Source of the DNA: CAWVWF01 sp963933885
GTDB taxonomy: Bacteria > Bacteroidota > Bacteroidia > Flavobacteriales_C > GCA-002722245
Assembly: GCA_963933885.1 (NCBI GenBank)
Contig: CAWVWF010000050.1
Span: forward strand, 1 to 18,431
DNA length: 18,431 nucleotides
Reading direction: 5' to 3'
The notes under the pieces: generated by a model
What the model saw: the letters and a program-made list of their open reading frames with translations, nothing else
Told to the model about the DNA's origin: nothing
Databases searched by the model: none
Position numbers and translations under genes: made by a program
Shown here: piece by piece, positions 15,973-18,431 of the stretch
Layout: each line of letters starts with the position of its first letter
Numbering within the stretch: the stretch's first letter is position 1

Positions 15973-16071
15973 TAAGTTTGTAAAACGTTATTAAAAATCA
16001 ACAAACAATCTTCTTCTATACCATCATAAGAAGTTTAACTTACTCTTTAACAAGAAGAACTACGGGTAATT

Positions 16072-16225
16072 TCAATGAGGCGTTTTAACGAAAGCGATTA
16101 AATCTGTTAAGATAACTGAGGCTATTTTACCTTGAAGTACTTTTGCTAATTCTTTAATTTCGATTTAACTCAATTATGCCTTCTATGTAAGTAAAATCAG
16201 ACTTATCAAAAGTTTTTAAGTATAC
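16072..16225 (-). pseudogene. Possible decayed gene fragment
   Basis: Between the half-site array and the next gene, one minus-strand frame reads VYLKTFDKSDFTYIEGIIEL then NRN and stops at about 16159. The adjacent frame continues as EIKELAKVLQGKIASVILTD then LIAFVKTPH, ending at 16072. Together they look like the last 50 residues of a lost protein with one frameshift. There is no start codon or homolog to support it, and the family is not recognised. The rest of 15973-16232 shows nothing else. Confidence 0.25.
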
Positions 16226-16232
16226 TCATGAC

Positions 16233-16759
16233 TTAACCTAATAACACTTCAAAATCTTTCGAAGTAGGTGGGAATATTTTGTCTTTATAGGTATTTTGAG
16301 AAAGCATAAAACTATTCTCAATTTCAGGGTTCTCTAAAAATCTATATACAAAGATCGATGGATAAAGAACGTACTTGTTATCCAATGAAATAACAGCTAC
16401 TTCCCCATCAGGCATGAAATCACATTCAAGAAATTTCATATTCCATTCTAGGTATAGCGTTGCGTATAAACCAATTGTATGACCAACTGTATATGCTAAT
16501 TCTTCATTATCAAATTCTGTTTTAATACCTCCAGACTTTAATTCATCTAGTAAGTTCCTAAGACATTTTAAAACCACGTGTGGATTATTGTCATTCAGAG
16601 ACTTATCAAACGATATACTCTCAAATCTGCATCTGTAAGAGGCGCTAAACCTTTAGAAATAATTCCAGCGTTTGATTTTATTATTTCAAGAGCAGCTCTA
16701 GCTTCACCATCAATAGTATCTAGTTCTTCACTTTGTGATTTGGATGCCGATGGATTCAT
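16233..16759 (-). pseudogene. Unknown protein gene with a single-base frameshift
   Basis: From the ATG at 16759 the frame reads MNPSASKSQSEELDTIDGEA through GLAPLTDADL and stops at 16595. A second frame, open down to 16233, carries FESISFDKSLNDNNPHVVLK, CLRNLLDELKSGG and on to KDFEVLLG. One more base in the AAA run at 16623-16625 would join the two as GLAPLTDAD-FESISFDKS in a 175-residue protein. A GTG at 16577 could start the second part alone (114 residues), but then the N-terminal third is lost. The family is not recognised; no membrane segment or enzyme motif is seen. It starts 22 bases after the HD hydrolase gene, as the last member of that operon. Confidence 0.7.
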
Positions 16760-16781
16760 TTTTTATAAGTTTTAAATTCTA

Positions 16782-17345
16782 TTATTCGTTTATAAATGAT
16801 TGGTACTTTTCAATCTTTTCAAGTAATCTATTTGCCAAGTAATCACTTCCATCCTTTAATTCATGATGAATGAGTTTAGCTTCTTCTTGATATTCTTTCA
16901 TTCTATCTTTAGTCCAATAAAAAGGTGGTGCATATAAATTACAAATCCTATCTGCCAACTTAACTGCCCAAACCTCTTTTGGCTGTAGCTTAATCCTAAT
17001 AAGACTATCTAGCATTTTATCCTTAACGGATACGTCTAGCTCCTTTTTAGTTAGAGCTAAAACTCCATTTGCGACAGTCTCACCAAATCGATCTACAACC
17101 TCCTCTTCTGTTAAGCCTGTATCCTCAATAGTATCATGTAATACAGCACATTTGATTGATAGATCCGGATCTAACTTAGTATCTACCTCAATTGCTTTTA
17201 GCATTTCGAAAGTAACACTACCAATATGGTTGATATACTCAACTTGCTCATCCTTTTCATTCCCCCCATACTTCTGACCGTTATGTAATTTCGTGGCCAA
17301 TTGCCAGATGTCTTGAAGTTCGTCTATCGACCAATTACTATTCAT
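16782..17345 (-). CDS. Stand-alone HD hydrolase, (p)ppGpp-hydrolase (SpoT/MESH1) type
   Basis: This is a second single-domain HD enzyme with the RelA/SpoT hydrolase layout. Metal and catalytic positions are His40 (YINHIGSV), His70-Asp71 in LHDTIED (69-75) and Asp132 in KLADRICNL. The 187 residues carry the family's FGETVANGVLALTK block (87-100) and a longer C-terminal helix region than the copy at 8323-8832. No synthetase domain is attached. Related single-domain hydrolases degrade alarmones, and some act as antitoxins against small alarmone synthetases; no synthetase lies in this window. It is the third gene of a unit that begins with a deoxyribonucleotidase-like gene, so a role in nucleotide turnover is plausible. 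It follows the unknown gene by 10 bases. Confidence 0.87.
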   Translation of the reverse strand: MNSNWSIDELQDIWQLATKLHNGQKYGGNEKDEQVEYINHIGSVTFEMLKAIEVDTKLDPDLSIKCAVLHDTIEDTGLTEEEVVDRFGETVANGVLALTKKELDVSVKDKMLDSLIRIKLQPKEVWAVKLADRICNLYAPPFYWTKDRMKEYQEEAKLIHHELKDGSDYLANRLLEKIEKYQSFINE

Positions 17346-17355
17346 GTTTTAATTT

Positions 17356-17892
17356 TTAAGCTAAACTGTTGAAATAAGTAGTGTCTTTTGGAATCAAACC
17401 AACCTTAACAGCCTCTTTATAGAGTGGCAATGGAATAAATGAATAGAAAAAGATATCACTTTCTAATGGTAACCATAAGATTCTCGATTCCAAATTAAGC
17501 CTTTCAAAAAGATTGTTTAGCGCTGCCTCAACTTGTGGAACAATTATGACATCATCTGTATCAAATTCTATTTCTATTGTTTCACCTTCAACAACAGTTT
17601 CAACTCTTATTGTACTATTACTTTCATCTAATTCAATTTTACTTGATGAGAAAGCAATACCAGTTACTGTTTGAACATCCTCTAACAAGGTTTTGTAATC
17701 TTTAACTTGATAAAAATCGTCGCTGAAAAACGAGAAATGATGCAAGTCTAAATGAACATGCTCTTCGCTCTTTAATATCTTTTCAGTTATTTCTTCACGA
17801 TTATTCTGAGGGTATTTAAACCACTCCAATTCATCTAATACCTTAACGTAATCAGCTCCTCCAAGCGCAACTAGTTTTTCGTGCTTACTCAT
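17356..17892 (-). CDS. Unknown cytoplasmic protein, nucleotidase operon
   Basis: The family is not recognised. The frame is open further up to 18003, but that would overlap the nucleotidase gene by over 100 bases. I place the start at the ATG at 17892, one base after the nucleotidase stop, which gives 178 residues starting MSKHEKLVALGG. The protein is acidic, without signal or membrane segments. Notable stretches are HVHLDLHHFSFFSDDFY (about 45-61), a strand-rich middle (STIRVETVVEGETIEIEFDT) and a C-terminal part around ESRILWLPLESDIFF and PLYKEAVKVGLIPKD. The tight coupling to the nucleotidase gene and the HD gene suggests a shared task, but the sequence gives no mechanism. Confidence 0.75.
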   Translation of the reverse strand: MSKHEKLVALGGADYVKVLDELEWFKYPQNNREEITEKILKSEEHVHLDLHHFSFFSDDFYQVKDYKTLLEDVQTVTGIAFSSSKIELDESNSTIRVETVVEGETIEIEFDTDDVIIVPQVEAALNNLFERLNLESRILWLPLESDIFFYSFIPLPLYKEAVKVGLIPKDTTYFNSLA

Positions 17893-17893
17893 C

Positions 17894-18355
17894 TTATAAT
17901 GTATATTTTGTTTTGAAATACGCCCAGATAACATCCCAGTTTTTGAACTTATCACTTCCAAAATGAAGTACTTCACCTTCAAAGTTTTCTTGCCCTTTAC
18001 CATTGATATTATCGTCTATCAAATAATCTCCTTTATTAAGTCCTTTGTTTGGAGATATTATTAAATTCCCAACCATATCCATATCAAATTTCTCTCCTAT
18101 CCACAATCGTTTTTCTGTATAACATAGAGGATTCATTATCGAAGGCGCAGTTAATATATAAACTTCAAAAACGTCTACAGACCTTAGTTTGTTAACCAAC
18201 TTAATACAATTTGGTAAAGGTTTTAAGTTCGTGAAAAAACCAGCTATACTTTGAGGATAATCCAATTCAGGGTTTTTCAACCTAGCATTTTTATGTGCTT
18301 GAGAGAAGTCACAAAGGACATCATCCATATCAATATATATGATCTTTTTTTTCAT
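17894..18355 (-). CDS. 5'(3')-deoxyribonucleotidase-like HAD phosphatase
   Basis: The protein is a small HAD-superfamily phosphatase of the NT5C (5'(3')-deoxyribonucleotidase) type, which removes phosphate from deoxynucleoside monophosphates. In 153 residues the motifs appear in order: motif I DMDDVL (Asp9 nucleophile, Asp11 acid/base), motif II YILTAPS (Thr69), and motif III/IV around PNKGLNKGDYLIDD (a lysine at 104 or 108; Asp114 and Asp115). The FTNLKPLPNC segment between I and II matches the family's cap region. It is cytoplasmic and first in a four-gene minus-strand unit with only short gaps. The upstream 76 bases to the window edge hold no promoter I can define with confidence. Substrate preference is inferred from family. 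Confidence 0.85.
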   Translation of the reverse strand: MKKKIIYIDMDDVLCDFSQAHKNARLKNPELDYPQSIAGFFTNLKPLPNCIKLVNKLRSVDVFEVYILTAPSIMNPLCYTEKRLWIGEKFDMDMVGNLIISPNKGLNKGDYLIDDNINGKGQENFEGEVLHFGSDKFKNWDVIWAYFKTKYTL

Positions 18356-18431
18356 CTTGTAAATTAATATAAATCGTTATTAAAAAACATGTAATTTGAT
18401 GCGTAATGGATGTCATTATTCATCCAACGAT

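Noticed and set aside
15874..15981. Repeats upstream of the Fic gene as a CRISPR array
   Set aside because: Only two 54-bp modules, made of short half-sites in both orientations with short spacers; this fits an operator and not repeat-spacer units.
17893..18003. Upstream extension of the 178-residue gene to 18003
   Set aside because: It would overlap the nucleotidase gene for its whole extra length, while an ATG at 17892 lies one base after the nucleotidase stop.

Overview
The window is AT-rich DNA whose promoter style, weak ribosome binding sites and abundance of small secreted, lipoprotein and paralogous hypothetical genes point to a member of the Bacteroidota, most likely a flavobacterium-like lineage. 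This rests on general sequence character: for example, a TATATTTG box (TAnnTTTG type) sits in front of hipB, and several proteins carry lipoprotein signal sequences followed by serine- or asparagine-rich stretches. There is no rRNA or tRNA here to place it further. The region reads as accessory or low-constraint chromosome rather than a core operon.

Layout, left to right. Positions 1-969 are the 3' part of a group II intron: a reverse transcriptase/maturase whose beginning lies outside the window, followed by well-formed RNA domains V and VI. Next comes debris (970-1496), then a secreted glycine-rich protein (1497-2705) bracketed by two copies of a small hairpin repeat. A tandem pair of paralogous membrane proteins of unknown function follows (3058-4832). 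A long minus-strand block (9210 down to 4848) holds a frameshifted ankyrin-repeat gene, a stand-alone HD hydrolase of the (p)ppGpp-hydrolase type, a two-helix membrane protein, and two paralogous FG-GAP-like lipoproteins, one of them interrupted by a stop codon. On the plus strand, 9377-12660 carries a secreted protein, a large lipoprotein and a calcineurin-type phosphatase.

The right third (13027-18355, all minus strand) is toxin-antitoxin-like and nucleotide-related: a hipB-hipA pair, a DUF4172-type Fic protein preceded by an ordered array of six clear 11-bp half-sites plus one degenerate one, and a four-gene unit of a 5'(3')-deoxyribonucleotidase-like HAD protein, an unknown protein, a second stand-alone HD hydrolase and a frameshifted unknown gene.

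The strongest new-looking signal is the array ahead of the Fic gene. Its half-sites are conserved with exact 5-, 7- and 9-nt spacing across a 54-bp duplication while the spacers have drifted, which is what a protein-binding operator should look like. Secondary points of interest are the two HD hydrolases in separate operons, the duplicated gene families, and three interrupted genes, two of them broken by apparent single-base changes at short A/T runs, so either real decay or assembly error. I did not find a CRISPR array, an insertion sequence with inverted ends, or a phage module.
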